Source: Gammaproteobacteria bacterium
Lineage (GTDB): Bacteria; Pseudomonadota; Gammaproteobacteria; UBA5335; SLRW01
Length of the DNA stretch: 15,142 nucleotides
NCBI GenBank assembly: GCA_007130745.1
Contig: SLRW01000007.1
Location: forward strand, 1-15,142
Reading direction: 5' to 3'
Shown here: piece after piece, positions 6,270-13,112 of the stretch
Numbering within the stretch: the first letter of the stretch is position 1
How the letters are laid out: each line of letters starts with the position of its first letter
Notes under the pieces: model-generated
Told to the model about the DNA's origin: nothing
Databases searched by the model: none
The model's input: the letters and a program-made list of their open reading frames with translations, nothing else
Made by a program: the position numbers and the translations under genes

Positions 6270-9200
6270 TTATTCTTCTGGTTCGTAACCCAGGTTGGGA
6301 CCCAGCCATTTTTCAATTTCTGCCACGCTCATGTGCTTGCGCCGGGCGTAATCATCAACCTGATCCCTGTAGATCTTGCCCAGGCCGAAATAGCGACTCT
6401 CGGGATGGGCCAGATACAAGCCGCTGACGGCGGCTGTAGGTACCATGGCTTTTGATTCAGTCAGCCGTAATCCGATCCTGTTCTCCACGTCCAGTATTTC
6501 CCAGATGATGTCCTTTTCGGTGTGATCAGGACATGCCGGGTAGCCGGCTGCGGGACGGATACCCTGGTATTTTTCGCCAATGAGATCGGGATTATCCAGC
6601 GTCTCGTCGGCGGCGTAACCCCAGTATTCCTTGCGCACGCGCTGGTGCAGATGCTCGGCGAAGGCTTCGGCCAGCCGGTCGGCCAGCGCCTTGACCATAA
6701 TCGAGCGATAATCGTCATGGTCGGCTTCAAAGCGGGCCACATGCTCATCCAGGCCCACGCCGGTGGTGACGGCAAAGGCGCCAATGTAGTCCGGTTTGCC
6801 ACTTTCTTTGGGGGCGATGAAATCCGCCAGTGACTGGTTCGGCCGGCCGGGCGGTTTTTCGTTTTGCTGGCGCAGGTGATGCAGGATGGTGAGCACTTCA
6901 CTGCGGTCTTCTCCGGTGTATAACTCGGTGTCATCACCGACGCCGTTGGCCGGGAACAGGCCGAAAACGGCGCGTGCCGTAACCCATTGTTCTTTGACCA
7001 TCTGTGCCAGCATCTCGCGGGCATCATCAAAAAGGTTGCGGGCTTGTTCTCCCACGGTGTCGTCGTCAAGGATTTTCGGATAGCTGCCGGCCAGCTCCCA
7101 GGTCTTGAAAAAGGGCGTCCAGTCAATGTATTCGGCAATACGCTCCAGAGGATAATCCTCCAGCACCTGAACCCCCTGTTGAGCGGGTACTGTTGGCTCG
7201 AAGGCTTCCCAGTCAATGGGCGTGTGGTTCTCCCGTGCCTGTTCCAGACGCACCCATTTCTGTTTTTTCTGGCGGCTGGCATGCTGCTGGCGAACGCGTT
7301 CGTATTCCTCGCGTATGCCGGCGGCAAAATCCTCGTAGCGGGTTTCGCTGACCAGATTGGAAGCCACACCCACTGCCCGGGAAGCGTCCTTGACGTAGAT
7401 GGTGTCGCCTTCGTAACCAGGCGCGATCTTGACCGCAGTGTGTACGCGCGAGGTGGTGGCGCCGCCGATTAACAACGGGCAACTGAAGCCCTGGCGCTGC
7501 ATTTCTTTGGCCACATTGGCCATTTCGTCCAGAGAGGGGGTGATCAGGCCGGACAGGCCGATAATGTCGGCGTTGTGTTCGCGGGCGGCCTTGAGAATGT
7601 CTTCGGCAGGGACCATCACGCCGAGGTCGGTGACCTCGAAGTTGTTGCACTGCAGCACCACCCCGACGATGTTCTTGCCGATATCGTGCACATCGCCCTT
7701 GACCGTGGCCAGCAGGATACGGCCGGCGGGTTCGTCATCGCCGCCATCGGCCTTTTCCTCTTCGATATAGGGCAGCAGGTGGGCTACGGCCTTTTTCATC
7801 ACGCGCGCTGATTTAACGACCTGCGGCAGGAACATTTTGCCGGCGCCGAAGAGGTCACCAACCACGTTCATGCCGTCCATCAGCGGACCCTCAATGACAT
7901 GAATGGGCCGCTCATGGTTCAGGCGGGCTTCTTCGGTGTCTTCCACGACGTATTCGGCGACGCCCTTGACCAGCGCGTGTTCAAGGCGTCTTTCCACCGG
8001 CCACTGGCGCCAGGCCAGGTCTTCCTTTTTCTCCTTTGCCGGACCGTCCTTGACGGTTTCGGCGAATTCCAGCAGGCGCTCGGTGGCGTCATCCCGGCGA
8101 TTGAGAATGGCATCCTCGACCCGTTCACGCAGTTGCGGTTCGATTTCCTCGTAGACCTCAAGCTGGGCCGGGTTGACGATGGCCATGTCCATGCCTGCCT
8201 TGATCGCGTGGTACAGGAATACCGAGTGCATGGCCTCGCGCACCCGGTTGTTGCCACGGAAGGAAAAGGACAGGTTGGACAGGCCGCCGGAGACACTTGT
8301 CCCCGGCAGGTTTTGTTTGATCCACCGAGTGGCCTCGATGAAATCCAGGGCGTAGTTATTATGTTCCTCAATGCCGGTGGCAATGGCAAAAATATTGGGG
8401 TCAAAGATGATGTCTTCAGGGTTGAATTGCGCTTTTTCCAGCAGCAGGTCATAAGCCCGCCGGCAGATTTGCTTGCGTCGCTCAAGCGTGTCGGCCTGGC
8501 CCTTTTCGTCAAAGGCCATAACCACGGCGGCAGCGCCGTACAGCCGCACCTTGCGGGCCTGTTCCAGAAACGCTGTCTCGCCTTCCTTGAGCGAGATGGA
8601 GTTGACGATGCCCTTGCCCTGGATGCGCTTGAGCCCGGCTTCAATGATCTCCCATTTGGAAGAGTCGATCATGATGGGGACGCGGCAGATATCCGGCTCG
8701 GCGGCGACCAGATTGAGGAAGTCAACCATGGCCTGCTGCGAATCCAGCATGCCTTCGTCCATATTGATGTCGATGACCTGGGCGCCGTTTTCCACCTGTT
8801 CGCGGGCGACATCCAGTGCGGCATCGTAGTCGCCTTCCTTGATCAGGCGGCGAAAACGCGCCGAGCCGGTGACGTTGGTGCGCTCGCCCACATTGACGAA
8901 CAGCGAATCGCCGTCAATATTGAAAGGCTCCAGCCCCGAAAGCCGTGTGGCCGGTGGCCGCTCGGGGATATGGCGGGGCGGCAGGCCGACAAGCGTTTCA
9001 CGGATAGCCGCAATGTGTTCCGGGGTGGTGCCGCAGCAACCGCCGACAATATTAAGAAAGCCACTGTCGGCAAATTCGCGGATCAGCGGCGCCATGTGTT
9101 CGGGGGGCTGGTCGTATTCGCCCATATCGTTGGGCAGGCCGGCGTTGGGATGAGCGGAGACATGGGTATCCGCGATGCGCGCCAGCTCCTTCACGTAGGG

Positions 9201-9971
9201 CCGCAGTTCAGCCGCGCCCAGCGCGCAGTTCAGGCCTACCGAGAAGGGCCGGGCATGGCGCACGGAGTTCCAGAAGGCTTCCGTGGTCTGGCCCGAAAGG
9301 GTACGCCCGGACGCGTCGGTAATGGTGGCGGAAATCATCACCGGGAAACGTACACCCCGGTCGGCGAAAACCGTTTCCAGCGCATACAGCGCGGCCTTGG
9401 CATTGAGCGTGTCAAAGATGGTTTCAATCAGAAACAGGTCCGCACCGCCGTCAATCAGTCCCTGTGCGGCCTCGACATAGGCATCACACAGCGCCTCAAA
9501 ACTGATGTTGCGAAAGCCCGGGTTGTTGACGTCGGGCGATAGCGACGCCGTGCGGTTGGTCGGGCCGAGTACGCCGGTGACAAAACGGGGTTGCCCGGGC
9601 GTTCGCCGGCTCCACTCATCGGCATCTTCCCGGGCAATACGCGCCCCGTGATAGTTGATTTCGTAGACCAGGTGCTCGGTGTGGTAGTCGGCTTGTGAAA
9701 TGCTGGTGGCGTTGAAAGTATTGGTTTCCAGAATATCGGTGCCGGCTTCGAGATTGGCCTGGTTGATGCGGTGAATGACTTGCGGCCGTGTCAGCACCAG
9801 GATGTCATTGTTGCCCTTGAGATCATGCGGGTGCTCGCGCAACATGTCATGATCACGAAAGTCGGCTTCTTCGAGCTTCTGGTTCTGGATCATGGTGCCC
9901 ATGGCGCTGTCGAGCAGGAGGATGCGCTCGGCAATGGCATTATGAAGTTGCTGCTGACGTTCGTTTTCCAT
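6270..9971 (-). CDS. metH: cobalamin-dependent methionine synthase MetH
   Basis: The protein transfers the methyl group of 5-methyltetrahydrofolate to homocysteine through cobalamin, the last step of methionine synthesis, in the cytoplasm. At 1233 residues it is the same size as E. coli MetH (1227), and all four modules are present. The homocysteine domain (about 1-330) has the zinc cysteines Cys249 (GLNCALG) and Cys312-Cys313 (GGCCGTTP). The folate domain (about 350-620) begins FVNVGERTNVTGS. The cobalamin domain has VKGDVHDIGKNI with axial ligand His762 and its partners Asp760 and Ser813 (LITPS). The reactivation domain (about 900-1233) carries the SAM-binding RPAAGYPACPDHTEK. No key residue is missing. 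The ATG has AGGAAGG just upstream. The leader is about 70 bases with a GC-rich hairpin and does not resemble a cobalamin riboswitch. Long open frames on the opposite strand are shadows. Confidence 0.98.
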   Translation of the reverse strand: MENERQQQLHNAIAERILLLDSAMGTMIQNQKLEEADFRDHDMLREHPHDLKGNNDILVLTRPQVIHRINQANLEAGTDILETNTFNATSISQADYHTEHLVYEINYHGARIAREDADEWSRRTPGQPRFVTGVLGPTNRTASLSPDVNNPGFRNISFEALCDAYVEAAQGLIDGGADLFLIETIFDTLNAKAALYALETVFADRGVRFPVMISATITDASGRTLSGQTTEAFWNSVRHARPFSVGLNCALGAAELRPYVKELARIADTHVSAHPNAGLPNDMGEYDQPPEHMAPLIREFADSGFLNIVGGCCGTTPEHIAAIRETLVGLPPRHIPERPPATRLSGLEPFNIDGDSLFVNVGERTNVTGSARFRRLIKEGDYDAALDVAREQVENGAQVIDINMDEGMLDSQQAMVDFLNLVAAEPDICRVPIMIDSSKWEIIEAGLKRIQGKGIVNSISLKEGETAFLEQARKVRLYGAAAVVMAFDEKGQADTLERRKQICRRAYDLLLEKAQFNPEDIIFDPNIFAIATGIEEHNNYALDFIEATRWIKQNLPGTSVSGGLSNLSFSFRGNNRVREAMHSVFLYHAIKAGMDMAIVNPAQLEVYEEIEPQLRERVEDAILNRRDDATERLLEFAETVKDGPAKEKKEDLAWRQWPVERRLEHALVKGVAEYVVEDTEEARLNHERPIHVIEGPLMDGMNVVGDLFGAGKMFLPQVVKSARVMKKAVAHLLPYIEEEKADGGDDEPAGRILLATVKGDVHDIGKNIVGVVLQCNNFEVTDLGVMVPAEDILKAAREHNADIIGLSGLITPSLDEMANVAKEMQRQGFSCPLLIGGATTSRVHTAVKIAPGYEGDTIYVKDASRAVGVASNLVSETRYEDFAAGIREEYERVRQQHASRQKKQKWVRLEQARENHTPIDWEAFEPTVPAQQGVQVLEDYPLERIAEYIDWTPFFKTWELAGSYPKILDDDTVGEQARNLFDDAREMLAQMVKEQWVTARAVFGLFPANGVGDDTELYTGEDRSEVLTILHHLRQQNEKPPGRPNQSLADFIAPKESGKPDYIGAFAVTTGVGLDEHVARFEADHDDYRSIMVKALADRLAEAFAEHLHQRVRKEYWGYAADETLDNPDLIGEKYQGIRPAAGYPACPDHTEKDIIWEILDVENRIGLRLTESKAMVPTAAVSGLYLAHPESRYFGLGKIYRDQVDDYARRKHMSVAEIEKWLGPNLGYEPEE

Positions 9972-9994
9972 CGACCTTCCTGAGTAGGAAATTA

Positions 9995-10027
9995 CCCGCG
10001 AACCGGCCGATGCGCCCGGGCCGCGGG
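9995..10027 (-). promoter_or_regulatory. GC-rich stem-loop in the metH 5' leader
   Basis: CCCGCG (9995-10000) and CGCGGG (10022-10027) are exact reverse complements. Within the loop, two CCGG tetramers could pair further. In the metH transcript this would be a hairpin of at least six GC pairs between the start region of the RNA and the ribosome binding site. It does not match conserved features I know of the cobalamin, SAM or SAH riboswitches, so its role, if any, is unknown. Confidence 0.4.
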
Positions 10028-10037
10028 AATTGAAATT

Positions 10038-10076
10038 TTGACAAGCCGTAGCCGGCCATTATGGCTGATTTGTCAA
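10038..10076. promoter_or_regulatory. facing consensus -35 boxes: overlapping divergent promoters of metH and the HAD gene
   Basis: TTGACA lies on the plus strand at 10038-10043, and the same hexamer lies on the minus strand at 10076-10071. They form a 7-bp inverted repeat, with the two -10 regions between them. The plus promoter would use TATGGC (10060-10065) after 16 bp. The minus promoter would use a poor GGCTAC around 10053-10048 after 17 bp. Both -35 boxes are perfect but both -10 boxes are weak, which fits activator-dependent or mutually exclusive transcription. The 7-bp repeat alone could also be a protein site. Confidence 0.4.
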
Positions 10077-10155
10077 GCTGCGTCAGGCGAGCTGGTGGCG
10101 GGTGCGGCAAATCCGTATGCTTTGCAGTACGGGAACATTGGAACGGGAGGCGTGT

Positions 10156-10977
10156 ATGGATCGCACGCTGGTATTTACCGACTTGGGCGGCACCCTGCTG
10201 GATGAGCACAGTTATTCCTGGGCCCCGGCTGCAGCGGCTGTGGACATGCTGGATCGGAATGGTATTCCCCTGGTGCTGGTTTCCAGCCGGACCCTGCCGG
10301 AAATGCGTCGACTGCGCAGGGCAATGAATAACACCCATCCCTTCGTGGTGGAAAACGGTGGCGCATGCGTGATCCCGCGCGGCTATTTTGATGTCGCGGA
10401 CGCCGGGGTGAAGGCAGAAGAAGAACAGGTCGAGCTGCAGGGCCCTTCGTGGAAAAATATCCGCCGCACATTGGTGAAACTGCGCGAGAGTGACACAGGT
10501 TTCCGCTTTTGTGGTTGTGGCGACCTCAGTCCGGAGCAGCTCAGTGAACGTACCGGACTAAGTCCGGAGGCGGCGCGTCTGGCGAGCGAGCGCTTGTGTT
10601 CCGAGCCACTGTTCTGGGAAGGGGACAGTCGCTCTCTGGCGCGTTTTGAACAGGCACTGGCAAAGCAGGGGCTGCGCTTGCTGCGGGGCGCCCGTTTGTT
10701 GCATGTTCTGGGTAGTGGTGATCGCGCCAGCAGCGTGGAAATGCTCAGAGAACGATACCGCTGTGCCTGGTCCGGAGCGCAGTGGTTCAGTGTGGCGCTG
10801 GGCAGTCATGGTGCTGATGAGGCCATGTTGCGGGCGGCGGACATGGCGGTCGTGTTGCCCGGCGCTGATGGCAGCATGCTGGAACTGGCCGGGCATCCGG
10901 CGGTACTGTATGCCCGCACCCCGGGCCCCAAAGGTTGGCATGAGGCCGTCGAACAGATACTACAGAGGCTGGGGTGA
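10156..10977 (+). CDS. HAD-superfamily protein of the mannosyl-3-phosphoglycerate phosphatase type, active site degenerate
   Basis: The 273-residue product aligns by eye along its length with mannosyl-3-phosphoglycerate phosphatases (MPGP/YedP). It has the start LVFTDLGGTLLD, SWAPA, IPLVLVSSRT (motif II Ser), HPFVVENGGA, IPRGYF, the cap segment SEPLFWEGD and the C-terminal TPGPKGWHEA. MPGP removes phosphate to make the compatible solute mannosylglycerate. Key residues are changed here. Motif I reads DLGGT, so the general acid/base at position 11 is Gly instead of Asp (nucleophile Asp9 remains). The usual GDKGKA around 188-193 reads GDRASS, losing the lysines. Motif IV GDSxND reads GSHGAD (216-221), losing the first Asp and the Asn. 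The protein is probably a pseudo-phosphatase or has another job. The ATG is supported by GGGAGG 5 bases upstream. No mannosyl-3-phosphoglycerate synthase gene is nearby. The stop codon lies inside the following inverted repeat. Confidence 0.85.
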   Translation: MDRTLVFTDLGGTLLDEHSYSWAPAAAAVDMLDRNGIPLVLVSSRTLPEMRRLRRAMNNTHPFVVENGGACVIPRGYFDVADAGVKAEEEQVELQGPSWKNIRRTLVKLRESDTGFRFCGCGDLSPEQLSERTGLSPEAARLASERLCSEPLFWEGDSRSLARFEQALAKQGLRLLRGARLLHVLGSGDRASSVEMLRERYRCAWSGAQWFSVALGSHGADEAMLRAADMAVVLPGADGSMLELAGHPAVLYARTPGPKGWHEAVEQILQRLG

Positions 10978-11211
10978 TTACGTGGTTAAGTGGTTAAGGC
11001 GCGGGATGGATCGTTGCTATCCGGGTAATCCGGAGCACGCGCCGAACCTCTGCTTAGGTCCAGGTAGATAATCCGCGCCATCATGAGCTATAAACTGACT
11101 CAAGGCGAACAAAAGCTGCATTGACGGTCTCTCGGCGCGTTTTCTTAGGGGGTGGTTCTGCACCACGGGTTCTCGCGCCTTAACCAATTAACCACGTAAT
11201 CACTTAAACAC
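10974..11211. repeat. non-coding element bounded by ~30-bp inverted repeats built from GTGGTTAA-type octamers (MITE-like)
   Basis: The arms at 10974-11003 and 11174-11203 are inverted copies of 30 bases with one mismatch. Each arm is a tandem octamer array followed by GGCGCG. Left, plus strand from 10974: GTGATTAC, GTGGTTAA, GTGGTTAA. Right, minus strand from 11211: GTGTTTAA, GTGATTAC, GTGGTTAA, TTGGTTAA, one octamer more. The 170-base interior has no convincing gene. It has three further GGCGCG/CGCGCC hexamers (11038, 11074 and 11134), a GTGGT/ACCAC hairpin (11152-11166) and a 13-codon ATG frame at 11092. No target duplication is obvious at the ends. The left end supplies the stop codon of the HAD gene, and the right end stops 16 bases before the ribosome binding site of the next gene region. 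It could be a miniature transposable element, an intergenic repeat family member or a structured RNA. Confidence 0.8.
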
Positions 11212-11230
11212 TTTTTTGCGGAGCAATATG

Positions 11231-11656
11231 ATGCAATGGCTGGATATTTTGACCGGCGAGGTGCGAGCCCGGCGTGACAGTCGTGAGCACGCCGATACCC
11301 AGCGTAATGAGGTTGACGGGGCATTGCGCCGGCAACGTGTGACTGCGGCCCTGCGCTATGTGGCCAGGCCTGCGCTGGAACAGGTAGCAGACCGTTTTGC
11401 AACAAACGGCCGGCAGTTAAAGCTTGTTGACAGCGATGGTGACGGGGTCGAGCTTGTGGCCACTGATGGCAGTGCTTCGCCGGCGCATGTCGGTGTCCGG
11501 CCGGGAGATGAAGGACAGGTCGTCCTCTACTGGCGAGGAGCGGATGCTGAGGGAGGGCAGCGTCAGGTCGAGGCGGGGGCGCTGACGACCGGGCTATTAA
11601 GGGATATGGCACGTGCGGCGCTGGCCGCAAACGGCAGTCAGGACGGTTCCGGCTGA
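11231..11656 (+). CDS. hypothetical protein
   Basis: I do not recognise this 141-residue product. It has no signal peptide or membrane helix, so it is probably cytoplasmic. The N-terminal 50 residues are rich in Arg, Glu and Ala and likely helical (MQWLDILTGEVRARRDSREH). A segment LKLVDSDGDGVELVATDG (63-80) contains DxDxDG, as in calcium loops, but the twelfth loop position is Thr rather than Glu or Asp, so calcium binding is doubtful. The rest alternates hydrophobic and polar residues (VGVRPGDEGQVVLYWRG), suggesting beta strands. GGAG lies 7 bases before the ATG at 11231; an ATG one codon earlier (11228) is also possible. The gene begins right after the inverted-repeat element and overlaps the convergent nuclease-fold gene by 19 bp at its end. 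It reads as a genuine gene because of that ribosome binding site and coherent codon use, but evidence is modest. Confidence 0.65.
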   Translation: MQWLDILTGEVRARRDSREHADTQRNEVDGALRRQRVTAALRYVARPALEQVADRFATNGRQLKLVDSDGDGVELVATDGSASPAHVGVRPGDEGQVVLYWRGADAEGGQRQVEAGALTTGLLRDMARAALAANGSQDGSG

Positions 11657-12504
11657 AATAGCGGGGGGCGTTCGATCACGCTGAGTTCGCCGGTATCGGC
11701 GGGCAGGATGATGTCGCTGGCCAGCGGCAGGTGGTCGGACATGGAATAGTCGACGACCTCGGTAAGCCCGGTTTGCAGCGCTGCGGAAACCAGCACGTGA
11801 TCCAGGTCCTGGCGTGGCCGCCAACTGGGGAAGGTGGCCAGCGGGTTATCAATACCACCAGCCAGATCCAGCGGCAGGCGCGCATCCAGAATATTGCCAC
11901 GGCAGTTCATGTCACCCATGACGACCGCGTTGTCATGATGTGCCACCAGCCCGCGCAGATAGGCCAGTTGCTGGTTGCGTGAGGCCTCTCCCAGGGACAG
12001 ATGAGCGATAACCACTACCAGCTCGCTGCTGCCTTCACCGAAGCGCACGGTCATCGCGCCCCGCCCCGGCAACAGCCCCGGCAGGCGATGTTCGGTAATC
12101 TCTCGTGGTTCAACCCGGCTGAGCAGCCCCAGGCTGTGACGTGCAAAGCGGCCGAGTTTGCGGTTGATTTGGGCATACCACCAGGGGAAACCCGCCTCGC
12201 GGGCCAGAAACTCCACCTGGTTGACATGCATGCTGCGTACGCTACCGGCGTCGGCTTCCTGCAGGGCGACGATGTCGTATTCTCCCAGCAGGGCCGCCAT
12301 CCGGCGAAGATTATTTTCGCGCTGCGTACACGGTAGTACGTGCCGCCAGCCACGGGTCAGGTAATGATGGTAGCGGGCGGTCTCTATGCCCACCTGCATG
12401 TTATAGGTGAGCAAACGCAGGGGTTGACCAGCTTGTAATAGCCGTACCCCGTTTGTGTCATTATGATTATTCACGTATTGCATTGTAACGTAGTCGGGCC
12501 CCAT
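11638..12504 (-). CDS. endonuclease/exonuclease/phosphatase (EEP) superfamily protein
   Basis: The product is 288 residues from the ATG at 12504. The EEP motifs are all visible in order: LLTYNMQVG with Asn35, VALQEAD with metal ligand Glu83, VVVIAHLSLG with His168, VMGDMNC with Asp198 and Asn200, LDHVLVS with His236, and SDHLPL with Asp257-His258. The catalytic set is therefore complete and a metal-dependent phosphodiesterase or phosphatase is expected, substrate unknown. The family covers DNA nucleases such as ExoIII, sphingomyelinases and others. The sequence resembles the uncharacterised EEP proteins of Proteobacteria rather than ExoIII. No signal peptide is visible, so it is probably cytoplasmic. 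The start is uncertain: ATG 12504 and ATG 12483 both lack a good ribosome binding site, and a TTG at 12570 would nearly reach the divergent MAPEG gene. Its 3' end overlaps the convergent small gene by 19 bp. Confidence 0.9.
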   Translation of the reverse strand: MGPDYVTMQYVNNHNDTNGVRLLQAGQPLRLLTYNMQVGIETARYHHYLTRGWRHVLPCTQRENNLRRMAALLGEYDIVALQEADAGSVRSMHVNQVEFLAREAGFPWWYAQINRKLGRFARHSLGLLSRVEPREITEHRLPGLLPGRGAMTVRFGEGSSELVVVIAHLSLGEASRNQQLAYLRGLVAHHDNAVVMGDMNCRGNILDARLPLDLAGGIDNPLATFPSWRPRQDLDHVLVSAALQTGLTEVVDYSMSDHLPLASDIILPADTGELSVIERPPLFQPEPS

Positions 12505-12572
12505 GGATAGGACCAGGGTCAACCACACTGGTTCATTTGCCCCGGCTGGCGAGAATTTACAGGAGTCCAATC

Positions 12573-12983
12573 ATGAGTAGTTCATTGCTTGCCCTTACCG
12601 GCTTTGTCGCCTGGACCATTTTGTTGTTGCTGATACTGGCCGTGCAGCGTGTGTCTGTAGTACTTGCCGGCAAAAAACAGGCGCATGAGTTTGCCCCCGA
12701 CGGTAGTGATGTGTCGCCCTTTTCGAATCGATTGTGCCGGGCCCATGCCAACTGTCTGGAGACGCTGCCGCTGTTCGCGGCGCTGGTGCTGGTGGCCCAT
12801 ATCAGTGGTCAGGCCAGCATTACGGAGCCGCTGGCGTTGTGGTTCCTCGCCGCACGGGTAGGACAGACGGTTTCACACCTGATCGCCGCCAGTCACCTTT
12901 GGGCCCAGGTGCGCTTTAGCTTTTTCCTGGTTCAGGTGGTGATTATGCTGGTCTGGCTGGTGCAGCTGCTGCGAGTGGCCTGA
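12573..12983 (+). CDS. MAPEG family membrane protein
   Basis: The 136-residue product has four hydrophobic helices (about 7-31, 63-83, 86-103 and 111-134) and the MAPEG signature in the first loop and second helix: FSNRLCRAHANCLETLPLFAALVLVA (only the RAHAN..E..P core is diagnostic). MAPEG proteins are trimeric membrane enzymes. Eukaryotic members conjugate glutathione or make eicosanoids, and bacterial members are poorly characterised with possible glutathione transferase or peroxidase activity. The ATG at 12573 is supported by AGGAG at 12560-12564, 8 bases upstream. The gene is divergent from the EEP gene, with 68 bp between the proposed starts, and is separated from aroF by a 129-bp gap that contains its own promoter-like sequence. 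I see no functional link to either neighbour. Confidence 0.88.
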   Translation: MSSSLLALTGFVAWTILLLLILAVQRVSVVLAGKKQAHEFAPDGSDVSPFSNRLCRAHANCLETLPLFAALVLVAHISGQASITEPLALWFLAARVGQTVSHLIAASHLWAQVRFSFFLVQVVIMLVWLVQLLRVA

Positions 12984-12997
12984 TCTGTCCCCGGGCG

Positions 12998-13026
12998 CTG
13001 CGCGGACTGGCGCAATCCGTTAGAAT
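12998..13026 (+). promoter_or_regulatory. possible promoter of aroF
   Basis: TAGAAT (13021-13026, five of six consensus bases) is preceded after 17 bp by the poor -35 CTGCGC (12998-13003, three of six). Transcription would begin near 13033, giving an 80-base leader that contains a strong hairpin. No TyrR box of the TGTAAA-N6-TTTACA type was seen. Confidence 0.35.
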
Positions 13027-13046
13027 ACGGGCATGTTGTGGCCGGC

Positions 13047-13075
13047 CCGGGGAGACGCAATCCGCGTTTCCCCGG
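13047..13075 (+). promoter_or_regulatory. 12-bp stem-loop in the aroF leader
   Basis: CCGGGGAGACGC (13047-13058) pairs with GCGTTTCCCCGG (13064-13075) around the 5-base loop AATCC: twelve base pairs with a single G-U. It lies between the promoter-like sequence and the aroF start at 13113. No T run follows, so it is not an ordinary intrinsic terminator. It may stabilise the mRNA end or take part in regulation. An in-frame ATG at 13033 opens a 32-codon frame across the hairpin that overlaps the aroF start. Confidence 0.55.
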
Positions 13076-13112
13076 CGACGTGGCCCTTGGTGTTGTCAAT
13101 CAGGTATATTTC

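Noticed and set aside
7899..9542. A 547-codon open frame on the plus strand, opposite metH
   Set aside because: It is antisense to the strongly conserved folate and homocysteine domains of metH, and its protein has no recognisable domain. Long shadow frames are normal in GC-rich coding DNA.
10975..11203. The 30-bp inverted repeat as a simple transcription terminator of the HAD gene
   Set aside because: The arms are 170 bases apart and made of octamer repeats. The T6 run at 11212-11217 lies beyond an extra octamer, so it does not have the compact shape of an intrinsic terminator.
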